A DNA stretch of 64,000 nucleotides from Cryoendolithus antarcticus. Lineage: Eukaryota; Ascomycota; Dothideomycetes; Cladosporiales; Cladosporiaceae. Shown in pieces: positions 19,961 to 30,740 of this stretch. The notes beneath the pieces were generated by a model. The model saw only the letters and a program-made list of their open reading frames with translations. It did not search any database and was not told the DNA's origin. The DNA lies in assembly GCA_002077065.1 (NCBI GenBank), contig NAJO01000018.1, forward strand, positions 682,001 to 746,000, in the 5' to 3' direction. Numbering within the stretch: the first letter of the stretch is position 1; every line of letters begins with the position of its first letter. A program made the translations under genes and the position numbers.

Positions 19961-20018
19961 CGTAGTTGCCACACAAGTCATTGTACATATATATCGTGGT
20001 GAATACCGCGAGGAGATT

Positions 20019-20683
20019 TCACTCCGGCTTCCTGGGCACCCTATCAACCAACGTCGTCCCATAAAGCGCCATCGCCTTAACGTTAGCCTCCGCCGGCATC
20101 GGTTTGCCAGCGAACTCCTTGCCCATGTCGGCCAACAATCTGAAGTAATTCACATAGAAAGCCGGCGTCGTCGTGAAGAATAGTCTAGCTTCTACATCTC
20201 CGGGGTTGGAGAAGGTGTGGGGACTGCGGACGGGAACGGTCATGTAGTCGCCGGCGTGGGCGTCTGTCGTTGAGAGGTCGACGCCGGGTTGCGACGGGTC
20301 GGGGTAGTGGAAGCGGATTGTGCCAGCGGTGATAAGGAAAGTCTCGTCGTGCATTTCGTGCCAGTGTGGTGGTCTGCACATGAATACATTAGAGATCGGG
20401 ATGACGAAATTGGGTTTGGTGTCTTTGGTGGGCTTACGGGCCGGGCGTTTTGGGAGGCAGGATGAGCTCGCAGGTCCCGAGGCGGTTGTCTGTATATGCC
20501 TCAGATTCTGATACATTCTGAAGGGACTATTGGGACGTTGGTCTGCTCACCTGTGCGCGAGCCATCTTCCAATATCCTACATGTGATCTGCCCGAGCTTG
20601 ATGATCTCGCCCGATTTGGTGGGGACGAAGTTCAAGGGCACGGAGGGGATTTTGATGAAGCCGTCGAAACCTGGTGATGACAT
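20019..20683 (-). CDS. Cupin-domain protein
   Basis: Single-domain cupin of 179 aa from three exons (20683-20551, 20489-20438, 20373-20019), introns 59 and 64 nt. All junction phases agree and the joins rebuild the two cupin motifs. Motif 1 is around PPPHWHEMHDETFLITAG, with the His-x-His and Glu metal ligands. Motif 2 includes GDYMTVPVRSPHTFSNPG, with the last His. Such proteins can be small dioxygenases, isomerases or storage-type proteins; nothing here fixes a substrate. No signal peptide. It converges with the tRNase Z gene, whose stop is only about 60 bp away. Confidence 0.85.
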
Positions 20684-21189
20684 GTTGATGGAGAGGCGGT
20701 GGTATTGGGCTAGTCACGGCGCTGATGGAGGGGGGAAAGAGTTGGGAAGGGTGGTGAAGGTGTGATTGTGTGCGAATTCAAAAGGTGAGGTTTGATACAG
20801 GTGCAGTACAGGCACCCCCACTCTGGATGCTGTGGGATGGATGACAGCGGGAGTCCGTAAGCATCGACATTTGCGGAACGTCGTGAGCAGATGTCAGCTG
20901 TGTTTAAGAGGATATGGAGAGTTCAAAGGGGCGGCATATGTACGCGAAGTCTCGACAAGGCGAGGTGAAGTGGGATGCAGACACGCGCGAGTGTTGGCAG
21001 ACCGGTTTTGAGTGTACGGCATTGTCTTCCGAGCTTCCCTAGAATGTTGACGTCGAGTGTCTTCGCGACGTCTGACCTAGCGACAATGCCCATGCGCAGC
21101 CACAGTGCCACGCAGAGACCATTGCCATATGCCATGTACGCCCTCCAGCAGAGCCACCGTCCCGTTCCATGACCAGTACTCGCACACCA
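20684..21189. other. Intergenic, no gene seen
   Basis: About 500 bp holding the cupin promoter and the 3' UTR of the ribosomal protein gene. Only short shadow ORFs are present. Confidence 0.45.
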
Positions 21190-21766
21190 CTACCCCTTCT
21201 TCTTGCTCACACCCACGGTCCTGCCCCTCCTGCCCGTAGTCTTGCTGTGCTGTCCACGCACGCGCAGACCCCAGTAGTGCCTCAGACCGCGATGTGCGCG
21301 GATCTTCTTCAGGCGCTCCAGATCCTCACGCAGCTTGCTGTCCACGCCGTTGGCGAGGGTCTGGTAATCCTTGCCATCCACGATATCGCGCTGTCTGTTG
21401 AGGAACCAGGTGGGGATTTTGTACTGGGTGGGGTTCTGGACGATTGTGACGATGCGCTCGAGTTCTTCGGAGGTAAGCTCGCCGGCGCTGTAAAAGGTGG
21501 TTTAGTATCGGGTTTGATGTGATCAATGAATATTGATGGTGCATACCGCTTGTTGAGGTCAACATCGGCCTTCTTGCACACCAAATTGCTGTAGCGGCGG
21601 CCTACACCCTTGATCTTGGTGAGCGCGTACATGACCTTCTGTTTGCCATCGACCTGCGACTATTAGTACCAAGGACCGCATGAGGCCTCAGATCAGTGCT
21701 TACGTTGGTGTTGAGCAGACGGAGAATGAACTGGAAGTTCGATTTCTCCCCGGAGACGAGCGACAT
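21190..21766 (-). CDS. rps18: 40S ribosomal protein S18 (uS13)
   Basis: Cytosolic small-subunit head protein, 155 aa, four-part match along its length: [61 protein letters not shown] and the basic tail [19 protein letters not shown]. Exons are 21766-21704, 21653-21547 and 21487-21190, all in phase, giving the usual family length. The gene has a very short first exon (21 codons), typical of fungal ribosomal protein genes. The upstream 1 kb likely contains its promoter. Confidence 0.97.
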
Positions 21767-22814
21767 GATTGCGGTAATGTACGAACACTCGTGGGTCGCT
21801 GTCGTAGATTCAAGTCACCACGGAGAGGCAGTGTGGAGGTTCATTCACGAATTCGGATCGAGTCTTGGCGCTGTGCGGGCGCCAGTACGGGGATATCCGC
21901 GTCTACCCGCCATGCACTCTCTCCAAAATTTGCGACCACCTTGTGTTACTACACTGCACGTCTCAGACGGAGAGCTACCTGAAGGGCCACAGGAAGGCAC
22001 GATAATACAATTTCTCTCCATAGCTCAGATCGCGCCTCTGCTCTTTTGATGTGCACTCGAAACGGCGAGCTGCCAGCATCGACACAGTGGGAAGCAGCAG
22101 CCCTCGTGTCTCTCCATTATCCGAGACGCGCCTTTGCTCCTGTGCAGTGTGTCCGAACGGAGAATCGGGATCAGATACTACACGGAGAGATGACGGTCAC
22201 GACTACAGTCAAAGAAGCACTCCCTATTTTACAACCTGGCTTGCGCTGCTGCAATGTGCCTCCGAGAGAAAGAGCTGCTACGGAGCGTCCCTTGGAGAGA
22301 CGATGTTGTCGATGTGTCGTACTCTGGAGCTCACATGGAACTTAGACTCTCACTCAATCCGTGGCGTAGCACTCAGCTCGCGTGAGCATACTGATAGTAG
22401 CATTTCCTAACTTACCCGTGTCTCGAGAACGCGGCTGACGCGGCTGCATCGTTCATCAAGACTGCGTGTGGAACGAACGCATACTGAAACGCCTTTCTGA
22501 CAATCAGCCGCGCGCTGAAACACTTTCCAAATGTGCGTCCGCGAGGTGAAGATGCAGCTAGTGTACATGGCTGCGCGTTCAATAGCCTGGAGGTAGTGCT
22601 CTCCCTGTTCATCTTTCACTAATGTCTGAGCTTTTCGTCACCACTTCACCAATACAGAAATCGACCATTGAATCCCACCCTACAATCCAAGCATTAGCAT
22701 TTTCCTTACTACATGTACAGCTGCCACAACTGCAAGTCCATCTCACATATCGAAGAACTCCTACTTCGCTGCGTCAACACTCCTGGAAAAGCATAGACGC
22801 CCGCGCACCCCATC
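21767..22814. other. Intergenic, divergent promoters
   Basis: About 1 kb between the divergent starts of S18 and the LPMO gene. Several overlapping ORFs on both strands have no domain signal or codon pattern that would support a gene. I see no tRNA or clear repeat. Confidence 0.45.
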
Positions 22815-23693
22815 ATGCACTCTCACCTCGGAGCCCTAGCGACCCTCCTTGCTCTCACACTCGCGCATATGGAGCTCACTTCGCCGGCACCGTTCAACTC
22901 CTCCGCGAATCCGCATCGTAGAACACGTGCAGACCCGTATCTCCAATACCCCTACGACTGCTGCGGGCCTGGAGCACGTTGGACCTACCCCTGCCGCGGC
23001 TACCTTCCACTCCTCGGTACCCTAGAAGGTGCACCTACCGCTACCTGGCCTGCAGGGTCGCAGCAAAATTGGAGCATTTCCGGAATTGGCAACCACTACG
23101 GTGGTAGCTGCCAAGTAGGCTTCTCAGCCGATCGTGGCGAGAGCTTCAGGGTTGCTACGAGCAATGAGGGGAATTGTCCGCATCGCAAAGCTGGGAACGG
23201 ACCGGAAGGTCAAGTCTTCAACTTCACTGTGCCCTCGGATCTGCCGCCAGGCGTCCAGGTGTTCGCATGGACGTGGTACAACCGCGAGCAAGAGTTCAAC
23301 ATGAACTGCGGCGCTGTGAACATCACATCACCAAGCCGCGCATCGGATCCGTTTGTGTCAGCTCACGAGACAGCAAAGAACTGCACGTGTACCTGTCCCG
23401 CGCCAACTAACATCTCGACATGTGCCTGCACTTGTCCGGCCGATCTTTCGACTGGCAGACGCTCAGAGATCCCAGACTACGCCGGCCAACGCGCCGAGGG
23501 CGCGGATGTAGCTTTCCACGACCGCCCAGAGATGCTTGTAGCAGATGTAGGTACTGGCTGCATCACCCCGAAGACGACGGCGGAGCTGAATTTCCCGCAG
23601 CCTGGCTCGGACGTCGTGGCGAGTGATGGCGAGTATCCAATGGAGCTGCCAAGTGGACCGTGCCGGACAGTGGCTTATAGCTCTGGAGGATAG
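22815..23693 (+). CDS. Secreted copper LPMO, AA11-like, with Cys-rich extension
   Basis: Lytic polysaccharide monooxygenase-like secreted protein, 292 aa, single exon. The signal peptide (MHSHLGALATLLALTLA) is followed directly by His18, so cleavage would give the N-terminal copper-brace histidine (HMELTSPAPF). The second histidine is His94 in GNHYGGSCQVGFS. The end of the catalytic domain reads VFAWTWYNREQEFNMNCGAV, close to the AA11 chitin-active pattern FAWTW-N-MNC. The family call is from memory of the pattern, not an alignment. After the domain comes a short Cys-Thr-Cys-Pro repeat (two CTCP/ACTCP blocks at about 190-208), then an unassigned acidic tail. Predicted role: oxidative cleavage of chitin or a related glycan outside the cell. 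Confidence 0.78.
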   Translation: MHSHLGALATLLALTLAHMELTSPAPFNSSANPHRRTRADPYLQYPYDCCGPGARWTYPCRGYLPLLGTLEGAPTATWPAGSQQNWSISGIGNHYGGSCQVGFSADRGESFRVATSNEGNCPHRKAGNGPEGQVFNFTVPSDLPPGVQVFAWTWYNREQEFNMNCGAVNITSPSRASDPFVSAHETAKNCTCTCPAPTNISTCACTCPADLSTGRRSEIPDYAGQRAEGADVAFHDRPEMLVADVGTGCITPKTTAELNFPQPGSDVVASDGEYPMELPSGPCRTVAYSSGG

Positions 23694-23936
23694 TCGCGTG
23701 TGGGAGGCCCAATGGTTGTGTTTCTGTTCACCCTGACTCAGCACGATGTAGCACACGAAACATTCGACTTGGTCAGGCGCTCCACCAGATCTATCCTCAG
23801 CTGTCGCCTTTCAAAATATAGTGCTCGTGCTTCTACACCCATTTGTTTCGCCTGTACCGACTACTACCACAAATCACCAGCAATCTCAAAACAACCACCA
23901 GTACCGCCCACACTCGCCATCGCCGTAAAAGTCACG

Positions 23937-24312
23937 ATGTACCCATCAAGGTCCCACCCTGAGCGGCCTGCTCATCGGAGCAGCCTACCTATCATCTGCT
24001 ATCCCTGCTGTCACGGCACGCACCATCCCCCGACAGGAATCAAAATCTCTAGACTGCGAAGCGCAAGCCGAGTTGATGGGTGAGGAATTGGTGTGGCAGT
24101 GTTTCCCACACGGTACTCCACACCCTGTCACCAATGAGAAGAATTTATGAGTTACACAGCACCGACCATCTGAGGATACATGCCGACATGTCTCCAGGGC
24201 CCAGATTCTCAAATGCGTTGACCGAGTGACGTCTAAGCATATCGGGAAACGCTGTATGGAGGGACTTTGGTGTCGCCTCCGACGTCTTCCGTGCGCGGAG
24301 GCGGAGTGGTGA
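23937..24312 (+). pseudogene. Decayed copy 2 of the five-Cys secreted protein
   Basis: Clear paralogue of the gene at 5.1 kb: the DC-x2-Q segment, GTPHP and KCVDRVT blocks are shared, and cysteine spacings are x14, x20, x12, x5. Two lesions are visible. First, the ATG at 23937 is not in frame with the signal-peptide sequence: relative to copies 1 and 3 the stretch before the core is off by one base modulo three, and the correct frame has no ATG before a TAA at about 23926. Second, the position of the intron donor reads ATGAGT at 24147 where copy 1 has GTGAGT; the acceptor CCAG (24194-24197) is kept. The downstream part, including the fifth Cys, is intact to tga 24310-24312. A sequencing error could explain the first lesion but hardly both. 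Confidence 0.65.
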
Positions 24313-24626
24313 TGCGCTGTGGGGGAATGAAGCTAGGCGCTGATCTGACCTTGCCTACTGTGAGCATGCTGCTCTGACCACAAGAGCAATGGCAGACTTG
24401 AAGAGACGGAGGTTTGAGCGCTAGTATGTTCTCCAGTATTAGTGGTATTGACATTATGTATGTTATTTATGCATACTGCATTCCGCATGCCTTCCCCTGG
24501 GTATCAGCAAGCAGTGACGCTCCAAGGCCTCAAGCAGTGCACATTGAGCACGGGCCCGGGGACCAGATCATGGGAATTCGACGCCGAAAACCAATCTCCC
24601 CCCTGGCGCAGCATGGCTTGCCCCTT

Positions 24627-27600
24627 CTAGTATCGTAGCTTACCCACCAGCCCGAATGTATACGCCGTATCCCGTTCCTAGTGATCGCATTAGTAGTCTG
24701 TACTCATAGCGATAATCAAATCATCAGCACTTACCGATTTCATCTGCACCATATAAACAGTCGCCCTCGCTCCCAGCACGCCTCCCTGATGCCCAACATG
24801 GCCCTTCTCGCCATTAGCACCCACGAGCTCCTCCCATACACTAACTGCGATACCCGTCCGTGCGACGCGCTCAAAGCACGTCTCCCCTAGCGTAGCGTCG
24901 AGCAGTACCTCGCCTTGCGTCTTGCCTTGCACCACGACGCGCTTCTCCCTGCCAGTCACCCTGGGATCGGCAGGGACAGTAGGGTCGAGTCTGGGCGGAA
25001 GCAGGATGTTGAGTCGCGCAGAGCCGAGATCCCGCCATTTACCAGCTGTTTCACGGACATAGAAGCGGATCTTCATGTTTGTCAAGCCAAGCGGCGTGCC
25101 CAGTCTCGGGTCGACTGGCAATGGTGTCGTAGCGCCCGAAGACAGCGAGTCGGAGTACGTTGCGCTCCTTGCGCCGCCTTCTCTTGTACTGATGGTCGAC
25201 TTGGCGATATTGAAGATCTTCCCACTTCCGCTGAATCGCCGCAGGGCCGAGAAAGCAGAGTTCATGGTCCCGATCGAGGATGCTGTGTCGGCTGCGGACA
25301 CTACACGACGCTCGCCCTTGGAACGGTAGGAACCTTTGCGAGAGGGCAGGTTGAACCAGGAGCTGCTGCTAGCGCCTCGGGCGGCGTTCCGCATGGCCAT
25401 CGTCTCACCCCAGTTGCTTGTCGCCGATGGTCCACGAGCGTGCTGCAGCGCGATGTATGTTGGGTTGTTAATGCGCGCGCGATTCAGGAGATGGTAGAGT
25501 GTCTCGCAATCCTCTGGTGAGCGGGAGCGGAACATGACATTGGGAGATGTCTTGTACATCGAGTTTGAGGTTGGTGGCGAGCGAATGGAGATGTCCAGTG
25601 CTGTGCCTCGGCGGAGAGGTACCAGAGGCGTGAGTTCGAGAGCTACCAGAGGCTTGACGCCGCGGGTCGAGGGACTTTGGGTGGCGTCAGCATCCTTGGC
25701 TGAGCGTGAACCAAGAGCCTGCGCCATATCGAAGGCTTCTATCAGGCCCGGAGTGACTACAATGCTACACTCGTCCGGGTGAAGGTTGACCCAGGCCCCT
25801 GTATCGTCAGCCCACGCGAAGAGCGAGGCCACAGTCTGTGCTGCTTGACTGTCTACGACTGGCACACTGCGGTAGGGGCCTTGAGAAGCTGACTGTGATG
25901 GCGCAATCGATGCACCGGACGGAGTGTACTGCGACTGCGGCGGCGTTGGCTGCACCATTGGTGTGTAGCCACCATAGGTCGGGAAAGCCTTGAGAGGACC
26001 AAGGGTAGATATCTGCTCCGCTCCAGATTCTTCGGACGTGACTGATTCATCATCCTCAATGTCGGACAGGTTGCTGTCTTCGGACCCAGAGTCGCTAGCT
26101 GTAGAAGGCTCATACTCATGCTTCAGTGGCGAAGATGACCTGCGATGCTTCTGCAGGAACGCAGGCGTAAAGGATGCCAGCTTGCCTGGCTTTGCCGCGT
26201 CGCCAGCTGTCTTCGCGCCAAGGTCACGTGAAGATCGCTCCTCCGGCTTTGGAGGCACCGTCTGCCGTTTCTGTAGCTTCGCTGGTGCCGACGTAGGCTC
26301 CGTCGGAACCATTATCGGCGCCGACTCTCCTCGTATGTGTCTCGATGGTTGTGGTGGCGTAGTCGGAGGCTTCTGGGCCTTTCTCAGCTTATTGACAGTT
26401 GGCATGTCCAGAGCAGGTACTGAAGAGGTCCGACGATGCATGCCCGGTCGCTGGGCTTTGGGCTTGTCGTTCTCTTCTCCACTATCATGCTCATCATCTG
26501 AGTTCGCCTGCGAGCTCGGTAGCCAGACGCTGTAGTCCTTCTTCGGTGTTGTGTAGCCGGAGCTCATTGTCCAGTCCGCAGATACCGTGCTCGCAGTGTA
26601 CTCGGTGGCAGATCTAGCATATTGCGATCTTTGGTTCATCGATGGGTCAGCGAACATCGACTTCGGTCGCTCACGCGATTGCTGGCCTTTCTCCCATGCA
26701 TACTCCTCGTCTAACCCACGCGAAGCTTCCTGGGTGAGTGGGGACGATGGGGTACTCGGATAGCGCGCAGCTTTTGCTCGTTTAAGCGTCGCAGTGGCCC
26801 TCAAACCGCCCACAGTACTGTTCACGTCGCTGCCATCCCAGACCTTGGCAGAGGATCGGGCTCTTTCGCCGATGGGAATTTGAACTTCCCGCGGCATAGA
26901 GTCAGGAGAAGCGGGTGGTGCTGGCATCGCACCAGACATCTTAAGCATGTCGAAGCTCGACTTCTTCATCAGTGATGGCGGCACAGGCGACGAAGGTAGC
27001 ATGTCGAGCCACTCAGGCACAGCACCATCGTCACTGGACTGGAGCGACAGTACTTCGCGCCACTCCTTACCGTTGGGCTGTGTGCCTCGGAGCATGACTT
27101 TCATCTCGCCATTGGCTTTGCCACTGCGCGCAGAAACTGCGCTTGCAAGTACGGGAGGGAAGAGTAGCCATCGGCCAGTCGTGGAAACCTCGCAGAAGAG
27201 CAAGTCACTCGCATTGCCACGACCTGGACCATCGTCGCGAATGATGACCTCGATCTTGCAGGTGAGCTGCTGGCCACTGGAATGTCGCATGTCAAGGTCG
27301 AAGTAGTCTCTGGCACGAACGCATCTCGTTGCGTCAATTGCAACGCCAGACAAAGGCCCGAGTGTTCGGGGATCTCGTGCTCTCGTCGGATCAATGCCAA
27401 ATGCAGCTTCGTCCTCGAGGCGCGCGCGCTCCTCATTTGAACGCTTCTTGGCTTCTTCTACCAGATCGTGGTAGGCGGCAGCGACAGCTCTGCTACCAGA
27501 GCCTGGCGTGACTTGGTCAACCGACTTGAGTGTCTTTGCCAAGTACTTGAGCCTGATCAGCGGCCGCTTCAACAGGTAGGCGACCTCCACGCGCTCGCCA

Positions 27601-29882
27601 TCGCCAGTACCCGAGACAGACCGGCCAGCAGGCCCTTTGCTATAGCTTGGTGTACGCTGCTTCTCGACACCTTCGGCCGCTGCCAGATTGACGACAATGT
27701 CCTGGAAGCCCATTCGCCATGCTTGCAAATACTGATCGTAGATCTTTGAGGTGCTCTGGGCCCATGTTACAAGCTCGGCAGGATCGTGCATGGGTATGCG
27801 CTTGTGTGCAGTCTTCAAACGCTCTAGTGCAACGCCCATGTTGACCACAGGCTGAGTCGCGGTAGTCTCATCTCGGCCTAAAGCTGCGGAGACGCGCCTG
27901 ACTGCCGGGTCAGTCGACGGTGAGAGCACGCTCTGCAGCAAGACAGGAATGACACCGTCCACGAGCGTTCTAAGCTCACGCTGGTACTTGAGCTCATCAC
28001 TAGTGACTTCGTTCATGATGTCCGCAATGGTTGCCTCACCGGGTCGTGCACGTTGCGTCCGTATGCTCCGAGATGACTCGATGCCATTTCGTTCAGCTCT
28101 AGGAAGTGAGAGCACTGACATGAGGTCTGAATGCTTCGTCAACCGCCGCTTGAGCGACACCGCCCTGTGCGGATCGTCACCATCGCTAGCGTGGGAGATT
28201 ATACTGCCTTCTGCGCCGAAGTCTCGTACATTGGTAAGCGTATCGGCAGAGGCAATGGTCGATAGTCGTCGGTGCGACAAGGGCTGAGGGCGAGCACCAA
28301 GTGTTCGGCTGCTCGCTCTGCCAGCCGTCGCAGGTCGATCTCGAATTTGCGGCTCTGGGCAGTCCTTTTCTGGCATAAGTATCTCGCACAGCTCTCGGCT
28401 TTTGACCGGAGAGGTGGCCGCCCTACGAGCACCCCTACGGTGTAGGTTTGGCGACGAATTGCCAGACTGTTCCTGATCATTTGGTGCGAAGCGTGACGCC
28501 CTTTCGCTCGTTCGCCGTTGCTCTGCTCGCTCCACGTCAATCGGCGTCATGCTTGGTCTTGACCGACGCCGATCGCTGCTGCGCCGAGTCTTAACATAAC
28601 TTTCGTCCGTGACTTCGCTTGTGACATCCTCGTGTCTACGCGACGTGGATTTCCTGGAGATCGAAAGTGGCTCCGGTGCAAGTGATGGCTCCGAGAAGGG
28701 ATCAGATGTAGTGGCAAGCCAGCCTTCGATACGTCCAGAGAAGATCTTCGGAATTATCAGTGGCGCGACTGGCGTTGGCTTCACTTCAGTCTCAGCTCCT
28801 TCTGCTTCAGACTTCTTTCGAGTCGCGCGGCGCATCTCGCGAAGAGCCTCCTGTGGTGGCGACGACCGTCTGTGTGGCTTCTCCTCAGCTGGCAAGGAGT
28901 TCCTGGGAGTCTTTTGCTTACTGAGTCCAGGACTTCCACGTGAAATGGCTTCAGGTGTGAGATCCGGTGCTGTGATAGCGGTCGATGCGCTGTGGACGGC
29001 AGACGAGTTAAAGGTGACACTACTGCCGCCCTCCGAAGACCTAGACTTCTTCGCAGCTTGTGCGCTCGATGTAGTGCGCTGCTTCCTTCGCACATAAATC
29101 TTCGTGCCGCTGTCTTCATAGTCGGGCGTCGCATCCCTTGGCTCTCGGGAACGAGATCGGGAGCGTGGTCGAAGTGGCTGCCTTCTAACGGGCTCCGGTT
29201 CAATCTCCTGCACCCAGTTTTGAATCGAAGGCGGCACCTTGAGTCCCACATTCACAACGCTCCGCTTGATGACAATCGGCTTCGGCGTTGCCTCCTTCTC
29301 CGGGCTCGGCGTGGGCAGAGTACGATCTCTCCTCCAGTGGCCGTCACTAACGACTCGCTTCTTCGGAGTGACCGCCTGCTTCACAGCTTCGTCCAGCTCG
29401 TTCGCTGCCTTACTCTTCCGTCGCACCCATGCTTTCTTCTCCAGATCCACCTCCTTCGCAGTCTTCTTTGCCTTAGTCGCATCGTCACTCGGCTTCACGC
29501 CAGAAACTGGTGTCTTCGGCTTGGCATCCAGCTTGACCTCAGACTCCTCCCCGTGTTCCGACGACACTACCACAACATCATCGTCGAGAGCATGTGCGCC
29601 TTCCATCGCGCTTTCGTCGTCTAGCGTAACCACGACTTCATCCTGCTTCTGCGCAATGCCACCACCTGCAGCGTTCCAACCCGCTATCTTACCAGAATAT
29701 TCCTGGCTTTTCTTCTTCGATAGCTGCGCGAGAGTCCCGTCCTTTCCCGACGCCTTCCTGGCGCCAGGACTTTTGGTCGCAGCATTCGCCTCGGGCATTG
29801 GCTCCTGTAAGTCCGAAGAACATCCCCGATTAGTCACTGACTCCAAAGTATGTCGCGCGCCGTGCGCCGTCACATCAAACAT
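24627..29882 (-). CDS. Giant Ser/Arg-rich protein with DH-like region (SRm160/300-type)
   Basis: Very large protein, 1732 aa, in two exons (29882-24735 and 24677-24627). The last intron has a GTAAGT donor and a tactaat branch point, and its removal yields the conserved end AYTFGLVGKLRY; the unspliced frame would end differently. The N-terminal third is disordered and rich in Lys, Ser and Arg. Around residues 610-850 (TIADIMNEVTSDELKYQREL, then LRTLVDGVIPVLL) it resembles a Dbl-homology-like helical domain. A beta-rich PH-like part follows, then a long Ser/Pro-rich linker. The C-terminal 130 residues (KIRFYVRETAGKWRDLGSAR) look like a PH/WH1-type fold. Homologues in filamentous fungi are often labelled SRm160/300 splicing coactivator, a label driven by composition; a Rho-GEF-like or scaffold role is equally plausible. 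Start could also be the ATG near 29799, after a possible leader intron. Confidence 0.75.
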
Positions 29883-30740
29883 GACCGCGACGACAGCGCG
29901 CCTTCATTTCTAACGCCATAGCACTCATTTGGCATTCAAACCAACTCTTCTGAGATGTTCCCACCAAACTGATCCCTGCAACTCCACCCAAAGCGAAAGC
30001 TTGATAACGTACCTATACCGTCGCTGCTATTGCGTCGCAACCTCCAACCGCACCCTTCCAGCACTCCAATACTGATATACAGTCTCTTCGTAACGCAAAT
30101 CGTCCAGCATTATTGTTGGCGCATGGTTTGTCAAGCGTATACTTAACGGCAGCCTTCGGGTGCTACGGACAAGCAATCGGGAAGCCGTTGCTATGGAGGT
30201 TGGGCTATGTTTGCTGCGGATTTGCTCGGATCGATGTCGCGCGATGGGTGGCGAAGCAATGGATGTGATGATATCTGCAGAATAATGCGACAACACGAAG
30301 AAAGTAACGACAGCAAGGCTTTGGAGTATGGAAGTGTGGTGGTCTGACGAAGTGTGAGATCCGGTCGAGAAAGGTAAACATTCGTCTCGAAGCTCGAACA
30401 CCGGAATAGGGTTACGGCACGAGCGATCCTAACCCCGGCACCCCGGCAGCCGGAGCTTGAAGCTCCACTTCATTGGTGCTCGATCGCGCCTGCCACGATG
30501 CACCGAGACATTTCGTGCAGCTCGCTGCAGGACAATGCATGAAGCGGGCAATTGACGAGATATCCGACTGAAGCTTTGCGAGTCTCTTATAGCCTCTACC
30601 TGCCACCGGTTGCGTCGGCACATACTATGAACGCCCAACGTACGGTCGCGACATGCCATGGATGCAGAGCAGCCATGGCCGAAGCGAGACTTACATGGCA
30701 TCCTTGCTTTGAGCGAGCAACGTGTTTGCACAGCAGTAGT
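29883..30740. other. Intergenic, no gene seen
   Basis: About 860 bp upstream of the giant gene and downstream of beta-mannosidase. A 124-codon minus-strand ORF (30027-30401) is low-complexity and unsupported. Confidence 0.45.

Noticed and set aside
28609..29913. Long plus-strand ORFs opposite the giant Ser/Arg-rich gene
   Set aside because: They are antisense shadows of the low-complexity Ser/Arg codons; no domain, and the minus-strand gene is well supported.
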